A program made the position numbers and the translations under genes. A stretch of 64,000 bases of DNA from Agrypnia vestita (Eukaryota; Arthropoda; Insecta; Trichoptera; Phryganeidae): NCBI GenBank assembly GCA_016648135.1, contig JADDOH010023150.1, positions 124,001 through 188,000 on the forward strand, in the 5' to 3' direction. The notes below the pieces were generated by a model that worked only from the letters and a program-made list of their open reading frames with translations, was not told the origin of the DNA and searched no databases. Below are positions 10,088-25,000 of this stretch, piece by piece (position 1 is the stretch's first letter; each line of letters starts with the position of its first letter).

Positions 10088-13000
10088 GTGGGCCGATTCC
10101 CTCATTACTGCTTGTTATGACTGTTATCAAATTTCGACAACAAGCATCCGTCACTCGGACGCGATCCTCGTTTGCGATATTTATTTTCGAAATGCGCAAA
10201 TGTCAACAAAATACTGAAGGAGTTTATAAACTGTTTTTTGCAAGCAGATGGGGTAAAACTTGAAACTATTTTTGAAGTTAAACAAGATGCAGCGAAATGC
10301 GAGCGCTTCGTGCAACGAATTTTTTAACACCGGAATTCATAATTCTTATAAGTGACGGCGTCACTTCGTTTGAAAATGTTGCAATTGTTGTTTCTTTTGT
10401 TTGCTGATGTAGTTTTCATAATATAATTGTGATCAAATCAGTAATGTGTTATTTGGTGATTAGGTTATGCTTACAGTTTCATTTTCTCTTTTTTATGCCA
10501 GCAAAATACAATTCGGCACGTGGATACTGTATTTTAGATTTTTTATTTGCTAATGGAGAACTGCCTTCATTGATGGAAATCCTGATTTGTGTTGTATATC
10601 TTGCGTTGGAACATGGCCCGTGGTTTTTTATTAACGGCAAAAAAGTATAACTTCTAACGCGCGTACATAAGTACAGTAAACTAGCTTACCCGCGCGGCTT
10701 CGCACGCGTAGATTTTTCATAACTTTTAGTCATATTTTATCGATTTGTGTATTAACCTTAACATATAAATATATATCGCCCAGGACTTTTTTATATAACT
10801 TTTCTATAGAAAATATTTAAATATCTCTTACCATTAAGGCAGCATTCGTAAAAAACGCATGGCTCGAAATTTTTTTCGTTGACTTTAATTGTAAAATAAG
10901 TCACCACGAAAAGTCCTTTTATTTTAACGAGATATTATATAGCCAGTGTCCACTCTGAAAGATCATTTTAAATATTGGTAAAAGAATTTTTGAAATCGGA
11001 TAAGTAGTTTCAGAGATTACCTCCCACATCCGAACTTACAAACTTTACCTCTTTATATTTATATCAGTATAGATTTCATTTAAGGAGAAATACCTGCCTA
11101 CAAAGCGCGAAAAAAGGCAATTTTTATGAATTTTTTTAAGGAAACCTATATATATATTATGGTATTGGTATCATTTCTACATGAAAGTAAATAATTTTAT
11201 AAATATGTTAATTTTTTTTTATTGAAAAATATTCAACATTGGGTTCTGACGACTGCTGAAAAAAAGGTCCTCCGCGGTGACCACTCCCACTTCATCTGTA
11301 ATCATCAGAATAAAAAAAAACAAAAAGATTATCAAAATTGACACTATAATTTAGTCTTTGACGTAGGAGTTGTTGAAAATATCAATTTTTGACAAAATGG
11401 CGGGCGTTTTAATATAAAATAGCGTTTTTTGGGGAAAAATTCGAGTTTATTATACCGATAAAAAAAACTAAGTTACTTAAAAAAATCCTACGACAAAGGC
11501 TAGATAATTATGTATAGAATAACCACTAGAAATTTCAAGTTAATCGGTTCAGTGGTTGCCGAGATATTTTGGTCACCGATTTTTAAAACATAGTTTCGAG
11601 TGAAACGTGTTTGAAAATCGAGTAATGAATAAATCGCGAAATTTTTCAACTTACATAAAATCATCGATTCCAGGTCCATAATATAAGTTCTCCAGCTTGC
11701 TTTGAATTCCCATATCATCGAGCACTCTTCACAAACACAATAAAAATATGCCTAAAATTTCTATTATGAAAGAGCCCGACCGACAGCTACCTGCATGTAG
11801 CGCGGCGCCGTGTTGCGCGGCGCGTAATCAACAAAAGGATGCCACTATTATCAGTTATAACTTTGTTATTTTTTTTAATTTTTGCTTGAAATTTTCACCA
11901 GACATTCTTAAGACCTCAAATTTTAAGAAAATTTCAAAATCGATTTTTCCGAAATGTCTAGGCAGGTATTCCCCTTAAGAAAGACAATTGAATTAGAATT
12001 TAAATTTTGAATTGAAAATATTCTTTGCACTCTAGGTGAAATTTCGACAGTTACGGAGATAAAAAACGTCAAAGTTAGCATTTTTTTCCAATATTTCTGG
12101 CTTATATTTGTAAAATGTTAGACTTACAAAAATGTACATGGTTAGGTGGGAATATACACGATAAATTAATTAGAGGAAAGGATGGTTAAGAAAATATATG
12201 GGGCGAGTTTTGAAGGCAACAGTAATAGAGGACGTCTGCGATAAACCTGGTACGATCAGATACTACAAATATTGGAGGATGGCCTTGTTAAAAGCCTCAA
12301 CAACCGTAGAACATGTATGAGAAGATGTATGAACGTAGCCGAAGCAAAGTGGTGTGTCACGATTGAAGAATACGGCATTCTATCCTCTCTGCCTATCCTA
12401 ACCAATCAGAAAGCTCTTAAACGTAAACAAACGTTAAGGTATTCGCAATTTGAATTCATTGAATTCATTAAATTCATTAATTCCTAACCTGTCAAACTTA
12501 ATAACGTCAAAAATGACAGCGTTACAATGTTGTACAATAACAACGGTCAAGATTCCAAATTTCCGATTCCGTTATCGCCAAATCCATCAATTATACGACC
12601 CGATTCTGAAAATAACAATGTCTGGATCTTTAAAATGTCAAGATGGGAAGATTTGAATACGCGGTAACGCGGTCATGACAAGTTTAGCCATGATATTTCA
12701 TCTGGACGCTGTGGATGAAGAAATTAATACGTTTGTAAGAAACAATCTTTCTTATATCATCTTTTAATACAGTGTATTTGAGCCGTAGAATTACAAAATC
12801 CGCTCTGGACATTTTTAATTTTTATTATCGTCTATTAAGTGTTGGGATAAAGATCTTAAAGATCCAGACATTCTTATTTTCAGAATACGGATGATTATCT
12901 ATGTAGGATTCATCGATACTTTTGAAACGCTCTGTGTGAACTTTTTTCTCTGCTTGTGGGTTTTATTTGTCCTCATTTTACGAGATTGTCAAATGTATTT

Positions 13001-16000
13001 TTCAGTGTTTATGAGTCGTCACAATCGTAAGTGTTTTTTTTTTCCTATTTAACTTACATGTTGGACGTCCTTCGCCTGGCTGTCTTGCAGTAATGCAATA
13101 TTACCATACAATGCAACAATTCTTCCAAGTTGCTTTAACCTAGATAGTAGCGTGTCCGATATCCAGTTACCGGCCCGGTGCCGCATTTCCCAACAGGCTA
13201 GACTTCAATCAGGCCTTGCTTTAATAAAATCATATCACTAATATTTATTTATATATTTATTAGAATTTATTTTATCGAACGATAGAAACGCGGGCTAAAA
13301 ATTTTTAAAGGCAGTTTGCGGATATAATACAATTATACAGATGTCTCCTAGCTAACAGAAATTTCAGGGTGTATACTTTATTCGATTTTGAATTGAAAAT
13401 GTTCTTTGCACTTTGGGTGAAATGTCGACAGTTACCGAGATAAGCGACATCAAATTTTGCATTTATTCCCAATATTTCAAACTTATTTTCTTTAAAACAT
13501 TTGACTGTCTCTACAATAACTTATATTTATTTATTTAATGTTTATGGAAGACCAACAGCACAAAAAAAAGCATAGAAAACATTGATACAATATAGATGGC
13601 CAATTACAGGTCTCCATATTTTTAAATATGTCAGTAATGATAAATATTTATGATATACTAAGGCATATTAATTATATAGAAAGAAAGAATAAAAAATTTA
13701 AACAAACAGAAATATGTAGAATATATTAAAAATTCATTCACTTTAATTCAACTAACTAACTTACCATCACGCCGTTTCCCCATGGGGGTAGGCAGAGAGG
13801 ATAGAGCGCCATACTCTTCTGTCCTGACACAACTTTTGTTTCATCTACATTCATACATCTTCGCATGCAAGCTCGACGGTTGTTGAGGCTTCTGACAGGA
13901 CCATCTTCCAGTATCTGGTTAATCTGGTCATGCCACGTCTTCCGTGGTAGCCCTCTCTTTCTGGCGTCGCCAACTCTTGCATTATCTTTCTTACCATTCT
14001 TTCCTCGTTCACTCGCTCAACATGCCCAAACCACCTGAGCGACCCTATTTTTATTCTATGTATTATGCTACGATCAGCTTTACATTAATTCCTAATATCA
14101 ATCAATTCAAGTCAAATAAAATGACAAAAATCTTACAAAAAATGTTTTTCAAATTTCTGCAACAATTTTTTATTTTATTTGACTCGTATTAAAGCGAATT
14201 AATTTTCCATTTAAGTTACTGTAGTGATAGTCCAACGTTTTACAGAAAATAAGTCAGAAGTATTGAAAAAAAAATTCAAACTTTGATGTTGTTTATCTTG
14301 AATTTAATCAGGTACGTTTTTGAGATTTCGATTTCGTCACTAAAGCTTTTTCATAAAATAAAACATTTCGGAATTTCGTGGATCTCTTTTCGTGGGCCTT
14401 TTGTCGGGTCGCTGTCCTGGGAAAGGATGTTTCGAGTTTCATTATTTTGTCAGGAAACAAAATTCAAACTTTATAGACTTTTATAAAAAAATGGCGGTTG
14501 TGCTCTAGTATATCTGGGGCCTGTAATGTGGACGGATCCTAAACCAATCGGAGGCCTTACCAAAAAGAGACGAACTAAGTTTTAGCAGGGATGGTATCTC
14601 AAGCCGCTAGCTACGACATTTTTTCTTTGACCGTTAATTTTTATAACTACTATTGTAATCGCATGCTGTAAATCTCGAATCGTCTGAAATAAACTAGAGT
14701 ATACAGGGTTATTTGTAAAACGTTAATAACCTCGCAGGACTATATTCCTGCCAAGGCAGGATCATAATGAAGATTATGAGTCGAAAATGTTCAAGCTATT
14801 ATGACCTAATATCAATAGTTAAGGAGATATGCGACATCAAAGTTTGCATTTTTTTTTCAATATTTCTGATTTATTTTGGAAATCGTTGGACTATCATTAC
14901 AGTAACTCATGTCGATTACAAAAAATTCATTCGTTACAATACAAGTTAAATAAAATGATAAAAACCCTGAAAAAATTCCAATTGGAATGTTTTCCAATTG
15001 GAATTCGAAGTTTTTTTTTTGACTTGTATTAAAGGGAATGAATTTTTCATATTCGATATAAGTTACTGTAATGATAGTCCAACGTTGTACAAAAAGTAAG
15101 TCAGAAATATTGAAAAAAAATGCAAACTTTGATATTGCATAACTGCATAAATATTGATATTAGGTCATGGTTGCCTGAACATTTTGGACTCATAATCAAG
15201 GCAGGAATCCACCTGTAGAGTATTGTGGACTAGCTCTGTTACACCCTGTATATTCTTGCTACCTTGTGCCTTTCTTACTTGCTTGCTACTCGTTACATTA
15301 CACTCCTACATAAATCGCGACACACATGAATATTAGAAGATTCCGTGGCAAGCGTCAGATTTCTTCTCACTCTCCATGCTCGTGATTAAAACCTTGCAGA
15401 ATAATTTCTGTTTACATTTCTACCTTTCTTAGTATTAAAGCAGGTGAATTGTCAATATTTGATACAAGTTAACCTTTCAATCTAGCAACAAGTACGTAAA
15501 TATAACGAAACTCTGATGTTTATCCGATATTGTATTAAGATGACGTCTCAGACTCGTCTTGAAAGAGCACGATCCAACCATACAATATTTTGAATGATGA
15601 CAACTTTAAAAAAATAGCAAATTTTGCAGTCTCTTATCTCTATTGCTATTGATATTAGGACATTCATGTTGAAACATTTTAGACTCATTATTTTGTTATC
15701 AATCTACCTATAAAGCATTGTGGACCAGTTCTGTACATATTATTATTTTATTCATTCGTCAGCTAATTTCCTTTTTTATGAATCTTATCAACACCTCATA
15801 AACCTTGTTAGTAATGTAACTGGTTATCGATTTGTAAATGTATAAATTAGTAATAACTGACGGTACCTACGTATCCGGCGTTATCGGGGATTCAGATTTA
15901 GTTATGGTTTAAAAAAGTAGCTTGTTGGTGTAATGGTCATGACGCTCGCCTAGCGATCCGGTGGTTGTTGGTTCGAGTCCCATTCCAGGATACCAGCAAG

Positions 16001-19000
16001 TTTAGTACTATTTTATTTTTTTAGCTTATTTTAAAAATAGTAAGAATATTGATGCGACACGTATTCCGTGTTCATATCTCTAGTTAAAAAAAAAGTCAAT
16101 GTGGGATCAACGTTATACCGACTTTATTTTATAAATTAATAGAAAATATACACTTTTTATATACCATTAGATGGGTTATTTTTTCACTTTTTAACGATAC
16201 AAAAAAGTCAATATGGAATTTTTTGCACATCCGTCATTGTTCTACCTACGATCATGACGATACGTGTAATATACACGATGTCTCACATAGTTAGTGACAA
16301 AAACATTGGCGAATTTGAATAGAAACATTCTTTACAATTAGGGTGAAATGTCAACAGATACGGACATAAGCGACATCAAAGTCAATATTTTTAATATTTC
16401 TGACTTAAATATTGTAAAACGTTCGACTATCATGAAAGTAATTGAATTATATTGAATATTAAAAATACATTTGCTTTGTTACAAGTCAAATAAAATTATT
16501 AAAACTTTGCAAACAATATAGTTCAAATTTTTGCAAAGTTTTAATTATTTTGTTTGACTTGTATCAAAAAGAATGAATATTTAGTATTTTATGTAAGTAC
16601 TTTCATGATACTTGAACATTTTATAGACGGTGTCGGAAATATTGAAAAAATGCAAACTTTGATGTCGCTTATTTCCTTAATTAACTGTTTACACTTCACT
16701 CAAATTCACATTTACCCAAAGAGTATTTTCTATTTGAAATTGAATGAAGAAGTTTTTACTACTAGCTCTGAGACCGTGTACCTATACATATATTATCACG
16801 AGATGGTAAAGCAGAAAGAATTGGACATAATTAAAGATTTTACAGCACTCCACACTCTTCAAAAGTTAATTGGAAATTTCTACAATGGTCAGGAATAACC
16901 CAACGGATTCTGGAACCATCGCGACGCGACATTGCTTATAAAAGAGATCGATAGTATGTGATATTTCTGCGATTACGTAGTGCGAGTGTGGCTAGCGAGC
17001 CGAATACCAGTGACAATATTTAAAAGGTGTTTGGAAATAAGTGCGACCACTAACGTGAGAATTTATGTAAATTATTGCGAACCTGTATCAAATATTCTAG
17101 AAACAATTAGCGTGAATTTAGGAACGGTGCTCCGATTGAATTGTTTGTAGTGTTTCATCTGCCTCCCACAGCCTCGACCCCGTGACAAATTTTAATATAT
17201 TTTTTTTATAATCTATCACATGACAATGGCTGGTGATGATTCAGTTGGTGTAATCTATTGTAAATATGGATTATTTGTGCATATTCTTGGCTTAGTTGTG
17301 GAATTGAACGAATCATGCGATCTGCGTCATTTCTGCGATATTGACGAAAATTATTTAATGCATATTCGTGGCTTATTTGCGGTACTGAACGAATCATACA
17401 GTCTGCGTCATCAAATTTGGCAAAAAAAAACTCAGGAAAACGATAAGCATGATTTGAAAATTGGATTATAATGTAAAAGCAATTTACTGAGGAAGAAAGA
17501 AGATGTGGAGGTCGTTATTTGAAGGTCTTGGTCAACGGGTCAACCATTGCATAAGACAATAAATAAGAACACCATTGCAGCACATTCAAACAGGAAATTA
17601 CAGCGCAAGGTGATGCTTCAGCTAATCATAATCACCACAAACAACATAAAATACTATGGGATGTAATAAATATATTTTTTAATTTGTTTAACAACATTTT
17701 CCCTCACTTTGAGTCGATGTGCTCATATCTGAGCACTTCTGGTTTGCCTCTATAGCAGGAAGTACTCGCGTATATTCTTAGATTTTCGAGGCTACAGTCA
17801 TTTCTTGGTCTGTCTTTCTTGTCGAAGATCCTCTTCTCCCGGGGCCGATATGGCATTAGCTTCCGCAAGCAACTTTAGTAAACAAATTTTTAGTTCCACC
17901 AAATTCAGTATCTAATTCGTGGACGTAACATAAACGCCATACTCCATTTTCATTCTTGGCTGTAAATATCTTTCTTAGAATCTCATATTCGACTAGCAAT
18001 GAGTGCTCATTATTCTTACTGAGTATCCATATGCAATAACCGGGTTTTTGTAACTAATATACTCCTTGGACATCCCACACTTTTTCTTTTGTCATAATTA
18101 TCACTGTTTCTATCAAAATTCTACTATACAGTTTGCCAAAAAAGCTCAATAGCTCAAATAGCTTACGCAATCCATGCGCGAACCTTTTCCTATGTACAGA
18201 GGCATAATAACAACCCTTCTCCGAATCTATCGGAATGTAGTTCTCCTCTAGTAGGATTACTAGACCTTATTGTACTTCCATACCCTACAGGCTTGCCATT
18301 CTTTATGTGCTTCAATTTCTTCTTTTAATTTCTTACGCAGTTATCTCATTTAGACTATTGTCGTCCATATATCTGTTTAGTACCTCGAAGGGATTCGCTC
18401 ATATTCCCGTTACTAAGGCACTAGATCCAATTCAAATTTGACTATATTGTTGCGTTAGATCTGCCGTTTTGGGAGCAATCGTGTATTTTGATGTACTGGC
18501 TTTCACTTCCGAGACCAGCATTGAATGCCAGATTCAGAAAAGCATTCTTCATATCTAATTATAATCTTCCAATGACATCTATATTATCTATATATCCCAC
18601 AATTGGGCATGGCATGATTTCATTTTGTACATCACTAATTCCTCCATCTCTTCTACCAATATTGGGATAATTTTTTTTTAGAATGTGACTTTTTTCAAAT
18701 CATTATTGTGATGTTCTCTTCCTTTAATTAAACACATATAAAGGATACTGCTTTAAACTCCAATCAAAATATAGACAACTCATTATCAATAGTGACATCT
18801 GTATTGGATTATGTGAATGAAAAAGCTTTGGACTGCAGATGGCGTTAGAAAAAATACATCTCGAAACAATACGAAACAAGTTGTGTAACTTAAAAATATA
18901 TACAACTTCCAAAAATTTGATAGATGTGGTAGTCTATAATGGGCGGAAATCAGTAATATAATAAACTGTAGATACGTTACAAACGTGAAATCTTGGCAAC

Positions 19001-22000
19001 TCAAAAGTAAGATAATTGCCTTATTTGCACTCATTATCGAACGGACCTTCTTTGTGATCGGGCGCGACGCTACGCGGAAAAAGGAACAGAGTATCGTACA
19101 CTATTGTAAGAATGAGTATGTTATTTCAGTCACTGTGACTTCACATTGCCTGATTTTTCTGTCTACACGCAGAGCGTTTGTGAAATAACTTTTGTTGTCT
19201 CTTTCAATGCAATATTTGCTACATATGAAAGCCGGCTAGTATGGGAATAACGTGTCTCTATTATAATCTATATTATAATGTCTATATTATAATCCATCCA
19301 CGGTGGAAATGATGACGTTACATTGTGTGACTTAAGTCAGCCGTACGGTAGATTGTAAGCCCTGTGAACACCCAAAAAGACTTCAATACGTACTTTTCCT
19401 TATAAAAGTATAGCTTTGTCTCTATGACACATCTATAATATACATATCGTGATTCATATGACGCTGTTTGATTAGGATTCAACGTTTAATTAAGGCTCAA
19501 TAGCCAACTGTTGATATATTTTCGTGTGATATTTTGGCGTCACCAGCTAATATCATTGTTGTTTTATTCATTTGTAAATATATCCATGTATCAATTCATC
19601 GGCACTAGTGCTTACGTCATTACTGTGCATTTCGTCCATACTGTTGTCAATTCAGACACTCTTCTTACGTCCGTTTTAGCTATGTTGTCGTCATCAACTC
19701 AATATTATTGTTTATAGTGATTTGATTGACATCACCAGGCCTCGCGATGCTGGTCGCTGATCATGAAAGGAGTTGTCGGTCTGTCCACCTTATTGAAGAT
19801 CTTTCACGACGATCGCTAATTTCTAGTGATGCAACGAATGCTACTTTTACAAATACGAATACAAATACGAATATCAATCCTACTATTCGGCGAATACGAA
19901 TAATTTAACAAGGTAATAAATAATACACCACTGTTCTTTTTTTACTCAGAGATTAAATAATTAAAATTTACTACCGGCAAATTTTTGTTCAAAAACCACA
20001 ACATTTGTAACTTCTCAGGCGTTAGATGATTTCTTTTATCCGTTTGTTTGTACATTCCCAGCGGTCAAAAATAAATATCACTTTTTACGCACTTACGCAT
20101 GGTCTTGTTATTAAATTTAATTAAAAATTCTTTTATAAGAGTTAACACTTTTACACACAACGGAAATAAAATGGAACGAACAAACGTATTACAAAACAAA
20201 AATTTTATGAAATGAGCACCTAACCTTATTAATAACCCAACGAAAATAGATGAAACTCGTGTTATGTTGTGAAACAAGTAACAATTGACAACTTGAGAAA
20301 TCAACAAATCCATTCATTCAATGTTAGGGAAATCCCCGATAATAGAGTGCGTAGTACATAGGTGTGATCAGATACAGTTATAAATATAAATTTGTTTTTA
20401 CTATTCGTGATGATACTCGGCGAATACGAATATTCGTATTCATATTCCTTGCATCACTACGAATTTCTTTAGGCTGTGTCCACTTCTATTTTGATTTTGT
20501 ATTTATTTAAATAATTGATCATTTATATCATATGTTTTTTATAAAAGAAAAAGCCACCAATCCGCGAGACTGGCTTGCCAGTAGTTTTTTTGTGAACGAG
20601 GTAAAAATAAATGCGCAAACTTCCCCCCACTACGCCGTAAAATTTCAATATGTTCGCCGGCTACTGTATCTATGTTTGAGTCCCTGATAACATTCATACA
20701 ATGCGACATAAAACATCGGACACTGTATTTGGAGGGTGAGAATCGTTCCTTTCACATTAACGCATCTTAAGGATCACTAAGGATCTTCAATCTCATCCAC
20801 GTCGGTCCCTCATTGATCTTGATTATGATCTTCATGATCTCCCGCACTCTTGACAGTTCTCCACCATGTTTCCCAGCATCCTGTAGATCTTAGCGCTGTT
20901 ACCAGAGATTTTTCCACTTAGTCGATCCAATATGTAGGCTATCTTCTCTTCTATCAAGGTGTCCAAAAAATTGGAGGATCGTTTCAGAAAAATGGTGTTC
21001 AATCTTCATTCTATCGATACAGTAACCATTAATTAAAACCCACCAAACAGTTTTACGAGGTTTAGGTTCTATGATAGTTGATGAAGCTGCTTTTTAAAAT
21101 ATTTTTTATTTATTTATTAGAGACACTAACATGATAATGGGTACATGATACTTAGATAATAAACATTATAGTGAAGACTATGCCCATTATCCCAATTACA
21201 AGTGTCTTCGGCACGCTCTAGTAACATGTATTTTTGTAATTAATTATATTTTACATGTACATTTATGTATATTATATATTTTGTGTTTGAGTGTTGTGCG
21301 ATTAGTATTTAATGAATGATTGATTTAATGGATCTATAGGTTCATGTCGTCGTTTAGAAAATGGATGTTGTGTATGAGTGAGTTTTTGAACGAAGATAAG
21401 GTGTCTGCAAGAATATCAGCATCAATGTTAGGGTCAGCACAATACAAATTATATGTGCGACACAACCTTGTAATGGGAGAAAAGTAACCGACATTATAAG
21501 TGTGCTGCTTATTCTGAAGAACTCCGGGTTTCTTATACGGGGTTTAACATGCAAATTTATGTCAGATAGCGAGAGAGAATCAATAGCTCCGCTGAGAATA
21601 ACTTTGAGAACCGCTTTGAGTGAACATTATCCGTACACCACGCTAATTCTCGATAATTTGGAAAGTAATGTATTTCTTTTATGTTATCAATCAAGCTTTA
21701 TCACCTGCATAAATAATTGCACAAATAGCATTAATTGCAGGCGATAAGCAGTCACGTACCCAGCTTGATTAAACAAAGCATTATTCATTTTCTTCAAATT
21801 ATCGGTGAAATTATCACAAGCTTAACATTAGGTTAATGGAGGTCAGAAGTTCACGGGTCACTACACTGGATCATGATATTTGTTAAAATCCAGCGTGCAT
21901 GGTTACAAATATTATTATTTGATATAAATAAGCTATCTGCGGGTAAACAAACATGAATGATTGTGATTAAGTAACGAGGGAGATAATAAATCTGATGCAT

Positions 22001-25000
22001 TTCTTGATTTTCATAGACACGCGCACGAGCACGCGAATGATCGCAGACAAGCGAACAATGACATAAATACGCTAAAATTATGGTTTGACAACAACTTACT
22101 CTCCTTAAATTCCGACAAAACTTACTTTATTCCTTTTTCAAAAGACTAAGGAAATGCATATAAATGTTCATAAGATTGCGTAACACACTAACCATAGATA
22201 ATTTAAAAATGGTTTATTACGCTTCTTTATTTCTTTATTGCACTACTCCAATATGGAATCATTGGATGGGGAGGGGCGTATAATAACATCATAAACACAG
22301 TGAAAGTAATTTAAAGATCAATTATAAAAGTAATATTAAAAAAAAGAAAAACCTTCTCTACACAATTACTTTTCTCTAAATTCCAAGTTCCAAAATTAGA
22401 GAATGTTTACAAAAAAACGTCAATTATACAACTAATTAAAGAAAACATAACTGCTAAATTTGAAAAAAACACATAAAATCCCAAAATATAATACCAAACT
22501 GTGTCAACAAAACTACATATACTTGGGCATAAAAAACTTCAATAACCTACCTACACATATTAAGAAAATCGATGACTTACAACAATTAAAGAAAAAAAAT
22601 AAACCAACACTTTAGATCGATACAATTTGACAATACATAACAAGACATATAGCTAAGGAACAAATAAGCCAAATCCAAAATTTAATAAAGTGTAAGTCCC
22701 TCACCAAGCACATGAGCAAGTCTCATTTTTGGAGAGGCAAAGCAATAAAATAAAATGTATCTAAGTAGATTGTAATAGACAAATGTATTATGAATTAAAT
22801 GTAGTTTTAATATGAAATAAATAAAAAAAAAATAAAAAAAATTCGTGGCTTTCTGAGTCAATTGCAGATAAGCAAGCATCCGTCGTTACTGTGACGTCCT
22901 TCCTTTTCGCCAGGGAGGATCTGTAGTCAGGAAATTTGGGATCCAAAGTTAAACTCCAAAATGTTCTTCATGTTCCGTACAATTTTTATTTTTTATTTTT
23001 TTTATTTATGGGAACTAACAGTACATATAAAGAGATTATACATGATTATTGAACAGTATAGAGACCATCTTACAAGTTTCCACAGAATTAACCTGTTGTG
23101 TTTTAACATAAAGCAACAATAACTTGAGTTATAGAATAGAACACAAAAAAAGTGAAAGTTTTAAGTTATGGACAAACTATGGGAGTCAAAGAATTATAGG
23201 TAAAAGGAGAATAAGGAATGGATAGGAAAGGACAAATCTACTTAGTAAAAAGGACAAGAGATAAGAATAAAAAGAAGTGCAAAAGATATCTGTATAGCAT
23301 AAAGATATCTGATCAAACATCTCCATATATATATATATATATATATATACGAGGTTATATAATTAATTACGACAATATATCGTGACAAGGTACAATGGAA
23401 CGGCTTTCAATTAGCTCTCTTAAGTCCGTGCTTCGCAATAACAACCCGCGAGCCCGCCCCTTTTATCCTTTTTTTTCTCTTTATCTCCCGTCCCTTTCGT
23501 GCGCTCAGACAGACGTCCATCCAGATCATTGATGGCGCAACAAACAGCCCGGTGTAGGTCGTGGTCAGTGGCGTCCTTGCGCCAAATGCCGTGCATAGGC
23601 AGATACAAATAACGCTCTTACTGTATTTCGAAATAATTATTTTTAAAATTACATCGCATATTATATGATCCAAGATATATTACTGGTGTCTCACAGAGAC
23701 GAAGTTATTTATATGGGAAAGTTGGTATGGAAGTCTTTGGAAGTTTATAATAGGGCTTACGACCTATCATATGGCTGCCTCAAGCGATTACTTTACACAA
23801 TTTAATATTCACCAATTCCAGCCATGATTGACCACCACTTTTATATATTTTTTTGAATTTATATATATTATGTTATTTATACACATCATTCCACGTATGA
23901 CTTTGCTAACGCCATCTATAGTTGAAATTTGTCATCCCTTTGAACCAGTATACAGATGTCGCTGCTGGTAATGAGATATATATTTTTGACTAGAGTTTGA
24001 ACAATATTCTTTTTACTTCCTTTCTTTTAACTCGCGGCGTCTGTTTGTCTGCTTGTCTGACGAAAAAACTTTGGATCGATTTTTAACCCTTTTCCCGTGA
24101 TCCAATCGAGCTGAAACTTTGCAAGTAAACTCGTGGCGACGATAAAGAAGATCTATCAATTTTTTGTTAAAAAAAGAATAATTATAGTATAATTTTGGAT
24201 TTTTCAAATTTTTAATGTTTTTTTCATACAAATTGTATGGAGATTCCGACGCATATGGTAGACACGAAACCCGAAAATGAGATAGGGAGTATTGTAAAAA
24301 GTTGGTTTTTATGGGTTACTTTTTTATATGTGTGTTATGACAACATATTGTGTGTATTGCAACATATTATGTGTTTAAATTGTTGACAATGATACTCGTC
24401 AGCCGTACTCTGTACAAACACAATCAAAAAAGTCTATATTATTATCAAATAATTATATCAAAAATATACACAATAGAAAAAAATAAAATAAATTTTAAAT
24501 GCACTTACATGATATTTTTGATTAAAATTTCTCCTTTTAGTGGTTTTATCCCCTCGATTTTGCATCGTTGGCAAACTTGATAAATCTGTCATCGTCAAGT
24601 TTGGCATCGGTAATCAAAATCAAACTTAAAGAAGATTTTTACGATAAAGTTTTATTATTTTGTGAACCATCGGTCATTTATTATTATTATCGTTGAAAAC
24701 GTATTTTTCGACATTTTTTATCAAACAATTAATGGACACCCACCACTTTCCCAGGACCGTTTTATGAGCGAAAGCTCCCATATCGGTCCTACTCATAAGT
24801 CGCCAGATTGCCAATTTTTAACTCTAAAGGCCGTCTCCGTGTCACGTCCTGCAAAGGGCGACGCAACCCGGAGAGGAAATATCAAAGAAAAAAAAGCATA
24901 AAATAAAGGTAAAAAAAACTAACCCATAAAAACCAAGTTATTATACTCCTTTTCTCATTTACTAGTAGAAACTGGTTTGGCGCTCAACCTACGCGTTGGG

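Noticed and set aside
16554..16898. 114-codon plus-strand frame
   Set aside because: It lies inside one arm of a foldback element and has no recognisable domain.
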